From: Blasia pusilla
Lineage: Eukaryota > Marchantiophyta > Marchantiopsida > Blasiales
Length of the DNA stretch: 64,000 nucleotides
Assembly (NCBI GenBank): GCA_050084515.1
Contig: CM114272.1
Span: 28,210,001 to 28,274,000, forward strand
Direction of reading: 5' to 3'
This document shows positions 49,575 to 58,920 of the stretch, piece after piece. Under the pieces are notes generated by a model. The model had not been told where the DNA came from and did not search any database. It saw only the letters and a list, made by a program, of their open reading frames with translations. Position 1 is the first letter of the stretch; every line of letters begins with the position of its first letter. The translations under genes were made by a program, and so were the position numbers.

Positions 49575-51293
49575 CGAAGAGAGAATGAGTGAGTGAGAGA
49601 GCTTCATGGGGGAACTCGCTGGTCACTCGCTGGTTTTGCAGGTTGGAGATTCTATTCCTCGTTTAGCGGTTCATGGGAGTGCTTACCAGGGCAAGAGCCG
49701 CTTACTTGTGATGTTTCCTTTGCCGATTTTTCGTGTGGAAGAGTGGCGCGCGGAAGCGTTGCCCAATTTTTGACAGGGATTGAGTATGGGGGCGGATTGC
49801 CCCATGCCGATGCTCTCGGGAGCACTATGTAGCTTGTGGATTTGTGTTCTCACATGTTCTATATTTTTGTTGGGAGAAATCAGCGCGGAAGCGCTGCCAA
49901 ATTTGTGTAGGAGAAAGAGACATTCGGCTTTACGACAGTCCTTGTCAGTTTTTACTGGAATGTCCGATTCCAAATATTTTTTGACGCCATCGTAGATCGT
50001 GAAGTCATGCACGGTGTGCAATAGACGATGTGCAATTTGGAGTGCAAGAAAAATTTATGATTAATCTTGCAAAACTGCCGTTGCTAGGCGATTTTTAGGG
50101 TTAAATTGTTCAAACCCTAAACCAGCCGCCACCGTCATAGTCACCGTCAATGGTCCGCCATCAACGCTCAACCATCACCATTACCGTCATGGTCAACTAT
50201 CAACCATCATTGTCAACGGTCGGCCGTCACCATCAACGGTCAACAGTCACCATCAACGGTCCACCATCCACCCTCGGCCGCCGCCGCTGCCTAGCGCTGC
50301 TCTGAGCGACGTTCGTCGGTTGTCCACCCTTTGGTTGCCATTTCCGCCATTACGGAGTGGAGGGTCTTCCACGATGACCGTTGATTCTCTGACTTGCGTC
50401 GCCACCACGTACTTTGTTTTGGCCGCCACCGTCATGGCAGTTTTGTCATCAACCAATGATGGCAGGTGACCTCACGTTATGGTGTTTGAGTTTTTCATTT
50501 CATGTTGCTATGTTGTGACTGGTAGCCGCTCGATGATGATTGAGTAGCGTGCCGTGACGCCTTTAGCCGCAACGAGCCGCCGATTGCCGCGCCGCACCGT
50601 CTGGATTGCGGAGCCGCTCCTTCACTAAGGAGCAGAGTGTGTGAATTTTTGATTGAGGAGGGTATGCCACACCCCATTCTCGAGTGCCATGCCATTTGTA
50701 GCCGTTCCGTGCTACCAATACCGCACCAGATTGTTGGACCTGCACCGAACATCGAGGAGGTTTGAGCAGCGTCAGTACAAGAGGAGTACAACTTGCTGAT
50801 TGGAGGAGTTGTCTCCATAATCAAGTTGGGGTCGAGATTTGCAGTGGCTGAGTCAAGTTACCCATTCTAGTCTCTTACCCTGCATGTGTGAGGGATTTCC
50901 GAATATTGGGAAGTTATTTGGGATATTGGGTTTCGTGTTGATGCTAGGAGCATCGATGATGTATGGGTTTAGGGGGACTTGTGTGGGATGTCCAAAGTTG
51001 AGGATGTTTTGTCGATGAGATGATAGATTAGTGATTTGCCGCACCACGCTGCTTGGTGCCGCACGTCTTAGTGAGAGAGTGTAGATTGAGTGCCGCATGT
51101 TTAGTTTGAGTGATTGAGGGATTACTCGCGAGATTGAGAGTGATCATGTGAGAGGGGCACAAGGGCCATCACAACATTCTTTTGGGATTTTGAGAGGCAA
51201 GATAGTGGACTTGAGAGTAGCTCTAGAGGGTTTACCGGGAGTGGTGCGAGGTTTTGAGGGTCTCCACGTGAGGAACCACCTCGGTCTTCTTCT
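49575..51293 (+). other. Gypsy leader with imperfect tandem repeats
   Basis: Non-coding leader between L1 and gag. It contains TTTGCAGGTTGG and two GCGGAAGCGYTGCC stretches (near 49,750 and 49,890), shared with leaders of other copies, and an imperfect roughly 20-bp array at 50,120-50,275 based on CACCATCAACGGTC. I could not identify a convincing primer-binding site right after L1. Confidence 0.65.
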
Positions 51294-52016
51294 ATGTCAT
51301 CTTCAGATAAGGGGGAGCGTATAGAGGAGTGTGTTAGTGATCCACCATACACATTGAGTGGTCCTACCAGTTGGGCGTACGAGATGGACAACCGGGGTAG
51401 AGGACCGCGTAGGTTTTCAGGTGCTGTAGGCACTATAGAGCTACATGACTTCATTGCGGAGTTTAGGAATTGGTGTGACTCACAACGGGCTAGGAACTCT
51501 AGAGAGTTCAACCCGTTTACAACATGGAACGGTATGTTCCAGCATTTAGAGCGGGCGCCCATGGACGATTACCATGAGTTCTCCCACAGATATGCTCAGG
51601 AGATTGAGGCATGGCGACTCTACTATGACCCACACTATGTGTCATGGACGGAGCCGTTCCCAGATGAGGAGAAGGAGTCACGAGAGGCTACTTCCTCTTC
51701 CACTAGTGATGTTTTAGGAGGGGTCACTCGCACTGGAGTAGTTGCACCATCTAGTCGGGTTCGTCCCAAGGTCAACCCCGTGGTTGAGTTCTTCGCTGAG
51801 TTGAGGGCGAGCTACCAAGGGGTACGGATGAAGAAGTTGCGGAGCATCCACGACTTCCAGAGGCGCCCGGGTGAGAGTTTGCGTGAGGCTTACACATGCT
51901 TGCGCCGGTTGATCAACGTCACTAAGGGGATGATAGAGGCTCAGGCTATCCAGTCATGGTACGCGATGCTAGACCAGACCCTACGGACCCGTGTGCGGGA
52001 GGGGTGCTCCTTATGA
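51294..52016 (+). pseudogene. Gypsy gag (capsid) of the long copy
   Basis: A 240-codon frame with FNPFTTWNGMFQHLE (about residues 72-86), HRYAQEIEAWR, and a C-terminal retrotrans-gag-like stretch FQRRPGESLREAYTCLRRL then TEAQ-type MIEAQAIQSWYAML. Capsid protein for virus-like particles. It ends at a stop just before where the inner copy continues into a CCHC knuckle; that part (52,017-52,150) is scrambled here and no knuckle is visible. Start is the first ATG of the frame and may not be the original one. Confidence 0.85.
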
Positions 52017-52154
52017 ACACCTACATTATATTCTATATTATTCTTGACCAGGAAATAGACTAGGCTTCCTCACTCTTTCACGTTGTCCGAGGCGATGAGG
52101 ACCCCATCGATAGGTCCTGATTAGAGTTCTTGGAGAGTTGGTGATATTGTTGGT

Positions 52155-52559
52155 GTGCAAGCACGGAGGGCGATGGGAGAAGCGGGTGCAACGACTCCTA
52201 TTGTTGATGCTCAGGAGGGGCATGTGTCAAGCACAATGTTGGGGGCGGCCACCGTTGTGTACCGCGCTCCTTTATTTTATGATTCCGATGTTATGACGTT
52301 GGGAGGTACGCCCGCCGAGGTTTTTCGGCTGGCCACTACGCTATGTGAGCGTGGAGTTGGAGTTCCTGCATCATGTTTAGAGGTGATTGCAGAGGAGGTG
52401 ATAGACCTGCCCTTGGAGCGGATACTGGGGCCATCCACGTTAGATTCATGGCAGGCTGCGGCTGCTAGGATGGCGGAGATGCCCGCTAGATCCGTGATAG
52501 AGCATGCCATGGCTTCTCCTCATGTTGTTTTGCAGGATAATCGAGGAGAGGTCTTCTAG
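52155..52559 (+). pseudogene. Gag-protease linker of the long copy
   Basis: A 134-codon frame homologous to 41,569-42,135 (minus) in the inner copy. It contains LGGTPAEVFRLATTLCERG and SWQAAAARMAEMPARSV. No known domain. The conserved spacing suggests a real part of the polyprotein. Confidence 0.65.
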
Positions 52560-52895
52560 TTGGTGAGTCTAGAAGGTAGAGCTATTAGTCCGCAGCGCGT
52601 CTTGTTGGATTGAGGAGCGCAACCTCTCATGTTGGGGAAAGCGACATTCAGAGGATTGGGCTTGATGAGAGCCGATGTGGAGCGTTGTCCATTTGAGATA
52701 CAGACATCCTTGGGTGGAGTGAGTACCACAAAATATATCACCCGACAGGAGGTTGTGGTGAGGATTGGCTTGGGACATCCTACAGATGAGTCCGTGGTAC
52801 AAGCCAAGGTGATAGTGACTGATGCAGAGTCCTACGACGTCTTGGTTGGTAGAGCAATCTTATACCCGATGGGGTTTTCCGTGGATTACTGCTAG
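52560..52895 (+). pseudogene. Gypsy aspartic protease (retropepsin)
   Basis: Cleaves the polyprotein. The active-site region reads RVLLD then a stop then GAQPLMLGK; the plus-strand relative at 38.0 kb has RVLLDSGAQPLTLGK, so the serine codon of the DSG triad became TGA (52,611-52,613). Downstream the frame continues through YITRQEVVVRIG and ESYDVLVGRAILYPMGF. A DSG rather than DTG triad is common in plant Gypsy elements. Confidence 0.85.
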
Positions 52896-53192
52896 GAGTG
52901 AGTGTCCTACATACCAAGATGGCAGTCAAGTGATGGGCGCCTTAGTTCATTACCCGTTCGATTCACAGGTGTAGTGATCGAGCGACAGCCAAGAGAGATG
53001 GCGACCTTAGTAGCATTTAGCAGTGCCATCACTTGGCCTAGTGATTTGATTGAGGGACATGTCCATGCAGAGGATACTCCACTTCTTGAAATTTCTATGC
53101 AGAGGAGTGTCATGGTAGCCGCATCAGTCCGTGGAGGAGAGGTGCCGCTTTGGGGCTCGACTCAAGAGCTTCAACGCTTATCCACTTAGCAT

Positions 53193-54300
53193 GTGCAAAC
53201 CGCGTGGAGCGAGACATTTGCACCGGAGTGTGACGGGTCAGAGGAACCCCAAGTAGGCAGGAGTGTTGCTATGACCCCTTTGGACACCACCCCAATTGTG
53301 TGGTGCATCCCAAAGAAGGATATTCGGGTGTTGGATCTCTTTGGAGGGATCAGCATTCGGTTAGATGTTGTTTTGCACGCTGGAGTGGGCATGCAGTTGT
53401 ACCTATATGTGGAGATTAATGATGTTGTGAGGCGCGCTTCACTTCATCATGTGGGGCTGTTACGCCTCCATTTTCCCGACTTGTTATCTGCGTTCGCCAT
53501 TAAGGGTTACCAGAGTTCCCTACCGAGGGACACTTCATTGTTGGGGGCGTAGGACTTGGAGCGGGTAGGGACCATAGACTTGGTCATTGCTGGTTGGCCG
53601 TGTCACTGCCAATCAAGTGCTAGACGAGGTAGCGGGCTAGCTGACACTCAGTCTAGGTTTTTTTGGGAGATGATGTGGATCTTGCGACATTTATAGGAGC
53701 ATCAATCTCGTTCTCCAACATACACTTTGGAGAATGTGCCAATTTTGGGCGATTCAAGGTCCTGCGTGGTGACGAGTGCACATCAGGTGCGCGCATGGAT
53801 TGGCCTGGCAGTGTTGTTAGATGCGGCAAGCGTGGGTTCACGAGCACATCGCCCGCGTCTTTGGTGGACCAACTTGGTACCACACGAGGTGTTACGGAGG
53901 GAATATGCAAGAGTGGAGCGCCCCTCCGATTTGTTGGTGGATTCTGTATTGGATCCGGACCGTCGATCACATGTAGTGAGGCTAGATGATTGATTGCTGT
54001 TGATTGTGGTCAACAGGATTGGCAGGCCACGTGCAACCTTTTCCACATTGGGTAGTTTTCTTGCTTCCTATGCATTCAAGGTGGCCGGACCTGGCTTGGT
54101 TTGGGATGAATAAGTATAGAGGTTGGTGGAGCCCAACGCCGATGAGTGAGAGCAAGCGATGGGATTCCCCACAGGAGTTACGTTAGTACCATCACTATCA
54201 GAGGCATCACGACGTCATGTCTTGGGTCAGCGATGGACCTGAATTGCTTGACATGGATTTTCAACTTAGGAGTAGCTGAGCAGCGTCGTTTGAGGATGCG
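53193..54300 (+). pseudogene. C5-cytosine DNA methyltransferase domain inside Gypsy pol
   Basis: One frame from 53,193 to about 54,228, broken by stops at 53,550, 53,694, 53,991 and a few after 54,110, then a +/-1 shift. Motif I VLDLFGGIS (53,328-53,354), then the acidic YVEIND; motif IV VIAGWPCHCQS with the catalytic Pro-Cys (Cys codon 53,601-53,603); motif VI TLENVP (53,724-53,741); motif VIII-like SRAHRPRLWWTNL (about 53,838-53,876); then RATFSTLGSF, EPNADE, AMGFPTGV and a motif X-like GSAMDLNCLTWIF (about 54,224-54,262). Order I to X is normal, unlike plant DRM enzymes. The AHRxRxxW.NL form resembles the DNMT3 type. About 325 codons, a complete catalytic domain. It would transfer methyl from S-adenosylmethionine to cytosine C5. 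No N-terminal targeting domain is seen. It lies between protease and RT. Confidence 0.9.
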
Positions 54301-54577
54301 ACAGATCACAGTTGTTGCGTTGGTGAGCCCCATGCCTACCGAGACGGTTGAGGCAGCGGATGGGGGCAAGACCCGAGGAGATCAACACACCAAGGGTGAT
54401 TGGAAGAGACACCCTTGGAGATCTTGGAATGTTTTGCAGGTACGCCAGGAGATGATAGTCACAGCATCCTGCGTGGTTCCGAGTACTGCACGTGGAGATG
54501 AGAGTTCTATTGTCCGAGACGGGGTTGCACCATAACAACCACCGACATCCCTGCCTGAGAGTCCTATCATAGTCACG

Positions 54578-55561
54578 ATGGAGACTTGGGATCCAGATAT
54601 GGGCCCTAAGTTGACAAGAGGAGAGCGACGTTGGATACATCAGTTCCTTAGGAGTTACAAGAGTTGTTTTTCATTTAGTATGCATGATTTGGGTACGCTG
54701 AAGGGTCCAGGGATCCACATTGAGTTGTCGAGTGACACGCTGATCTTCCAACGATCCTATAGGTACAGTGACATGGAGAGGGCTCTGATTCAGAGTAGGA
54801 GCCAGGACTTGGTTGGAGCAGGACTAGTGGAGATGTCGGATGGAGAGTATGCATCTGCCACTGTCATGCCCACCAAGAAGGATGTGCATGGCAATTGGAA
54901 GGATAGGCGAATGTGTGGAGATTACCAACCTATCAATCGGCAGACGAAGTCCGATAGGTATGCCATGCCCATCCCTGAGGAGATATTTGATGTGATTGGG
55001 CATGCAAAGGTCTTCAGTTCATTGGATTTGCGAGCTGGATATTATCAATAGCCTATCAGATTGGAGGACAGGCAGAAGATGGCATTTTGGGGCATCGATC
55101 CTCATAGGAAGGATTGTTTGTACCAGTGGCGGTTCTTACCATTCGGGTTAAAGAACGCCCCGGTTGAGTTTCAGAGGGTCATGGATAGGATCTTGGCAGG
55201 TCTGGATTTTGCTAGGTATTATATTGATGACATCGTAATCTTTAGCGCCACGGTTAAGGAGCATGAGCGACATCTAGATGAGGTGTTTCGACGATTGCAG
55301 TTACATGGGCTCAAGCTACATCCAGGCAAGTGCAAGTTATTCTACGACCAAATTGAGTATTTGGGTCATACGATATACCTAGGGGGCCTTGGTGTGCAAC
55401 AGACAAAGGTAGAGGCTATTTCACGCATTCCACGCCCTACAGATGTGAGTCGAGTTTGTGCATTCATGGGATTGGCAAACTTCTATCGACGATACATCAA
55501 GGGTTTCAGTTCGATTGCGAATCCGCTAACCTTGATGACCAAGGTGGATCACGAGTGGCAC
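54578..55561 (+). pseudogene. Gypsy reverse transcriptase
   Basis: One frame with a single stop (55,052) after DLRAGYYQ. Motifs: VMPTKKDVHGNWKDRRMCGDYQ, split around KKDVHGNW and RMCGDYQPIN; SSLDLRAGYYQ; FLPFGLKNAPVEFQRVMD; catalytic YYIDDIVIFS with YIDD at 55,220-55,231; FMGLANFYRRYIKGFS. All are typical Ty3/Gypsy. It reaches TKVDHEWH, where the frame shifts into RNase H. Reverse transcribes the element RNA. Confidence 0.95.
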
Positions 55562-56030
55562 TAGGGGATGAGCAAGAGAGAGCATTTTGGATGCTCAAGG
55601 AAAGATTGACATCCACGCCCATATTGAGGAGACCGATCAGGGGATGTCCTTTCCAGTTGCATACCGATTGGAGCATGTTGGGGCTTGGAGCCCTACTCAC
55701 CCAGCATAACGATGATGGTGGAGAGTTTGTGGTGGCTTATGCTAGTTGCTCGAAAAATGCTGCAGAGGAAAAGTATATCTCGTATGAGGGTGAGTGCTTG
55801 GCTGCAATGTGGGCTGTCACACATTTTAGATGTTATCTATTCGGAAACTCCTTTACCATCATTATTGATCATCATCCACTTGAGCGGTTGATGGAGTCCG
55901 GAAAGCTTATAGGGAAGCTTGCGAGGTGAGCTCTTTTGTTGCAGGAGTATGACTTCCAGGTGGTGCATAGACCCGAGATGCTCAACCAGGATACAGATGG
56001 TTTGAGCCGTAACCCATGCCCGAGTTAGCG
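55562..56030 (+). pseudogene. Gypsy RNase H
   Basis: Shifted frame continuing from RT: GDEQERAFWMLKERL, then FQLHTDWSMLGLGALLTQ (first catalytic Asp), SYEGECLAAMWAV (Glu), IIIDHHPLERL (Asp). After a stop at about 55,927 the frame continues LLLQEYDFQVVHRPE, and QDTDGLSRNP at about 56,000, the normal end of Gypsy RNase H. Removes the RNA strand of the hybrid. Confidence 0.93.
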
Positions 56031-56329
56031 AGATGCGACTGGAGCTCATTGGCATGGTGAGAGTGATGAGGAGTTGGTGCCAGGATGACATGCGTCAGCC
56101 TATCTGGTCTTGTTGGCTATGGAGAGCCAGATTGTTGAGACTTCGATGATGAGGTCTGATGGAGAGTCCTTAGATCTAGAGGCCGATGAGGAGACGACAG
56201 GTGGCCGAGACATTCACGACGATGGAGTGGTCTTGGAGCACCTGCGTACTGGCAGTGTCGCGAGCATAGTGGGTACTAGAGAGCGGCATCGGATCCTACA
56301 ACGAGCCACATAATCCCGGAGGGAGGGCA

Positions 56330-57230
56330 CACATGTGTTGCAAGTGTGGGAGGATGGTAGAGTGCGTGTAGTGCCTCATCGCCTCATTCTTTGTAGAGAG
56401 CACGTCTGGTGCGTTATGCCCACAAGGAGTTGGATCAATTTGGAGTGAAGCGGACGTACAACTTGCTCCAGATTCAGTATTGGTGACGAGGCATGCAGAC
56501 TGACGTTCAATAGTTTGTTGCCAGATGCATGGTGTGTGATCGAGTCCGAGCATCGTTTAATGCTGCGACTCCACAATTGCATCCACTTCCGATCATGGGT
56601 TTAGGTTATAGATGTAGTTTGGATTTTGCAGGACCTTTGCCTTTGACGGAGCGCCATAGTCGTTATGTGTTGGTGATGGTCGAGGACTTCTCAAAGTGGA
56701 TAGAGTTGGTTGCATTTCATGACAAAGCAAGTGAGGGAGTAGCGTATGCCTTCCTAGATCAAGTGTTGAGTCATTACGGCGCACCAGCTAAGGTGTTGAC
56801 AGACCAGTGTACAGAGTTCCGAGGGGGGTTTCAGGCCTTGTATGATTAGGCATTGATCGACCACCGCACTACTTCGTGAGATCATCCTGAGGCGGATGGA
56901 CTAGCGGAGCGAGTTGTGCAGACGTTGAAGAGAGGACTACGCAAGTATGGCTTGCAAAGAGGTCACCTAGGAGATTTGGACCCTTCAGTTGCCGTGGTTG
57001 GCGATGGGATATAGATTCAACAGGCAGGCATCCTTAGCTTCTTTCTCACCGTACTTGTTGCTTTATGGTCGAGAGCCAGATTTATCTGCGGCCATTCGTC
57101 AAGATGTTGGTGAGGTGTTAAACCTTGATGACCTTGATGTATGGATGTAAACATGTTCTCAGAGGGTTGAGTTATTTTGGAGAGTGATGCCTATGGCGTT
57201 TGAGAACTAGGCGATTGCGCAACATCGGGA
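56330..57230 (+). pseudogene. Gypsy DDE integrase
   Basis: The core frame (56,529-56,849) reads LDFAGPLPLTERHSRYVLV (first Asp) and YGAPAKVLTDQCTEFRGGF (second Asp). After a TAG at 56,847 the same frame continues through HPEADGLAERVVQTLKRGL, giving the catalytic Glu at a D35E-like spacing. The N-terminal HHCC part (56,380-56,520) is decayed. A further part follows to about 57,230. Inserts the cDNA with a 5-bp stagger, fitting the observed duplications. Confidence 0.9.
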
Positions 57231-57234
57231 TACG

Positions 57235-57660
57235 TTGAGGTATGTGACTATTCGGGGAGGTGGTTATCGACCTACTATCCGGAGGATTCATCAGGGAGAC
57301 TATGTCTACTTGCAGCAGACGGCACCCACGACGTTGGATGTGATTGTAGGGCGTACCATGTTGAGAGTGCGTGAGGTTTTGCCATCCGGTGTTCTCTTAT
57401 TGGAGGGACGCGATGGTATGGTTTGGAAGGACCATGTGCGTAACTGTGTGCCATGTCATCTTCCGAACATTGACGGTACAGTTGATCTGAGCTTAGCAAT
57501 AGTTCATGGAGCCTTGCGGTGTATGTTATGTGGTTCCACCCATGGTGCAGCCACTATGCTAGTCTGTGATGGGTGTTCGAGAGGATGGCATATGGCATGT
57601 TTGACGCCACCTCTCATTAGGGTTTCTCAGGGACGATGGATGTGTCCCAGATGTACATAG
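57235..57660 (+). pseudogene. Integrase C-terminal region with PHD finger
   Basis: The 141-residue frame first shows an integrase-tail barrel-like region (QGDYVYLQQ, VREVLPSGVLLLEGRDG, WKDHVRNCVPCHLPN). Residues 96-140 are a complete C4HC3 PHD finger: CMLC (C96, C99), LVCDGC (C111, C114), GWHMAC (H119, C122) and MCPRC (C137, C140). The frame is intact. It sits where chromoviral Gypsy elements carry a chromodomain, so it may read histone tails and steer integration. Stop at 57,658-57,660 is the polyprotein end. Confidence 0.93.
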
Positions 57661-57842
57661 AGTAAGTAGTTCTATATTCCGACTTGTGTCTGTGACATGG
57701 ATGACAAGAAGACGACTAACGATGGGGCCACATGAGCACCCGACCTTCTTGCTCTAAGCGTCCGAGAGATGTATATCATGGTAGATAGGGATAGATGGCT
57801 ATCTGGAGTTAGAGGGACCTAACCGCCAGCTAGGGGGGCGAT
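57661..57842 (+). promoter_or_regulatory. 3' tail and polypurine tract of the long Gypsy
   Basis: Short non-coding tail ending in the polypurine tract AGCTAGGGGGGCGAT (57,828-57,842). The same tract precedes S1 in the inner copy. Plus-strand synthesis would start at S1, not at L2. Confidence 0.7.
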
Positions 57843-57940
57843 TGGAGATATTTTGGTACTTCTTGTCTCATTGTTTGGATGCCATGAGTTAGCATGGGAT
57901 CGTGCGTGTGTTCGGTGACAGCGATGTGTATGCGCACGAC
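57841..57940 (+). repeat. S1 block of the long Gypsy
   Basis: ATTGGAGATATTTTGGTACT through GCGCACGAC. It recurs as S2 at 58,450-58,575 with two small insertions in S2. Confidence 0.9.
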
Positions 57941-58449
57941 AATTATCACGTCTTTTAGGATAGATCGGTGAGATCTAGTAGAGCACCTTCGTGAGTAGTG
58001 GAGGACATGCTCAATAGGTCGAGGATGACCTGTTGAGGCCCCGGGAAACCTGAGAGAGCAGGTTTCCCCTTCGTTTCGGCTCATTTGGAGCCATATTGAG
58101 AAACTTACTATTTTAGGTAAGTACCATTTTGAGTATATGATCGACTTTCTATTTTTGGTAAGTGACCCTTGACCTCCTACATCAGGTCAAGAGCCAAGGA
58201 GGTGACTTGGGAGCATAGGTTACCATGGAGAGAGCTTGGGAGAGGGGAGGGGTATACCTCAAGGAGAGAGGGCTTGAGAGCTCATTCTCTCTTTGTTGAA
58301 CCTCTTGGCATGAGGCGGCGGAGCTATAGTCTTGCTTGTCTTGTGTGTGTAACCCAAGCCTCTTATTAGGAGAGTGGGTTTGGTTTGACATTTAGAGAGT
58401 GCACATATGTGAGAACTATGGTGTTGTGAGAGAGATTGGATCTTATTTT
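57941..58449 (+). repeat. L2 block of the long Gypsy
   Basis: Matches L1 (49,057-49,574) along its length, from ACGTCTTTTAGGATAG to GATCTTATTTT. It follows S1 directly and runs directly into S2. Confidence 0.92.
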
Positions 58450-58575
58450 ATTGGAGATATTTTGGTACTTATTAACTCGTTGTATGGATGCCATGAGTTA
58501 GCATGGGATCGTGCGTGTTTGTTTGTGTGTTCGGTGACAGCGATGTATGTTGTGTAGCGATTTGTATGCGACGAC
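58450..58575 (+). repeat. S2 block of the long Gypsy (3' terminus)
   Basis: Second copy of S, ending GTATGCGACGAC at the ACTAA flank. Two insertions relative to S1 (around GTTTGTTTGTG and GTATGTTGTGTAGCGATT). Confidence 0.88.
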
Positions 58576-58580
58576 ACTAA

Positions 58581-58920
58581 GGAGAAGTTGGCTATTGCCC
58601 AAAATTGACAAAAACAACATGTAGGTGCTCATCGTCAAGATGTTGAGTTTTTTGAAGTGGACAAGATTTGGTTAGCAACAACCAATTTATCATTAGTAGA
58701 AGTTTGTAAGCTTAATCCTTGCTATATTAGGCCTTTCACTATCCTACAAAAAATGGACGCCATGGCGTATAAGCTAGACCTATCGATGCATATGAAAATC
58801 CATCATGTGTTTCATGTCTCTTTTTTTCGTTCATTTATTCCGTTAATTAGAGAGATCCCATTGTTTAGAACACGAGCAATTCTATTGGCTAAAAACAACA
58901 TGAGTCAAAAGGAGAGGTGA
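58581..58920 (+). pseudogene. Integrase C-terminal fragment of a different Gypsy
   Basis: Reads KLNPCYIRPFTILQKM, then AYKLDLSMHMKIHHVFHVS, the usual end of plant Gypsy integrases (G/RPF.I, AY.L.LP, IH.VFHVS). It differs from the tail of the PHD element, so it belongs to another lineage. The long Gypsy ends directly before it and may have inserted in it, but no matching piece was found left of 49,057. Confidence 0.8.

Larger units (their letters stand above)
49057..58575 (+). mobile_element. Full-length Ty3/Gypsy element with C5-methyltransferase and PHD finger
   Basis: A 9.5-kb retrotransposon. Order: L1 block, leader, gag, linker, retropepsin, C5-cytosine methyltransferase, RT, RNase H, DDE integrase, PHD finger, polypurine tract, S1, L2, S2. 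The RT-RNase H-integrase order is that of Ty3/Gypsy. Flanks GCTAA (49,052-49,056) and ACTAA (58,576-58,580) fit a 5-bp duplication with one change. Termini TGTAACATC and GCGACGAC match the independently defined termini of the inner copy (38,586-46,880). L1 and L2 differ at a modest number of positions and every domain has stops or frameshifts, so it is inactive. Confidence 0.92.

Noticed and set aside
49057-58575. Classifying the long element as DIRS/PAT-like because of its split repeats and methyltransferase
   Set aside because: No tyrosine recombinase is visible; a DDE integrase, retropepsin and Gypsy-type RT are present and insertions have 5-bp duplications. DIRS methyltransferases are also of the adenine type.
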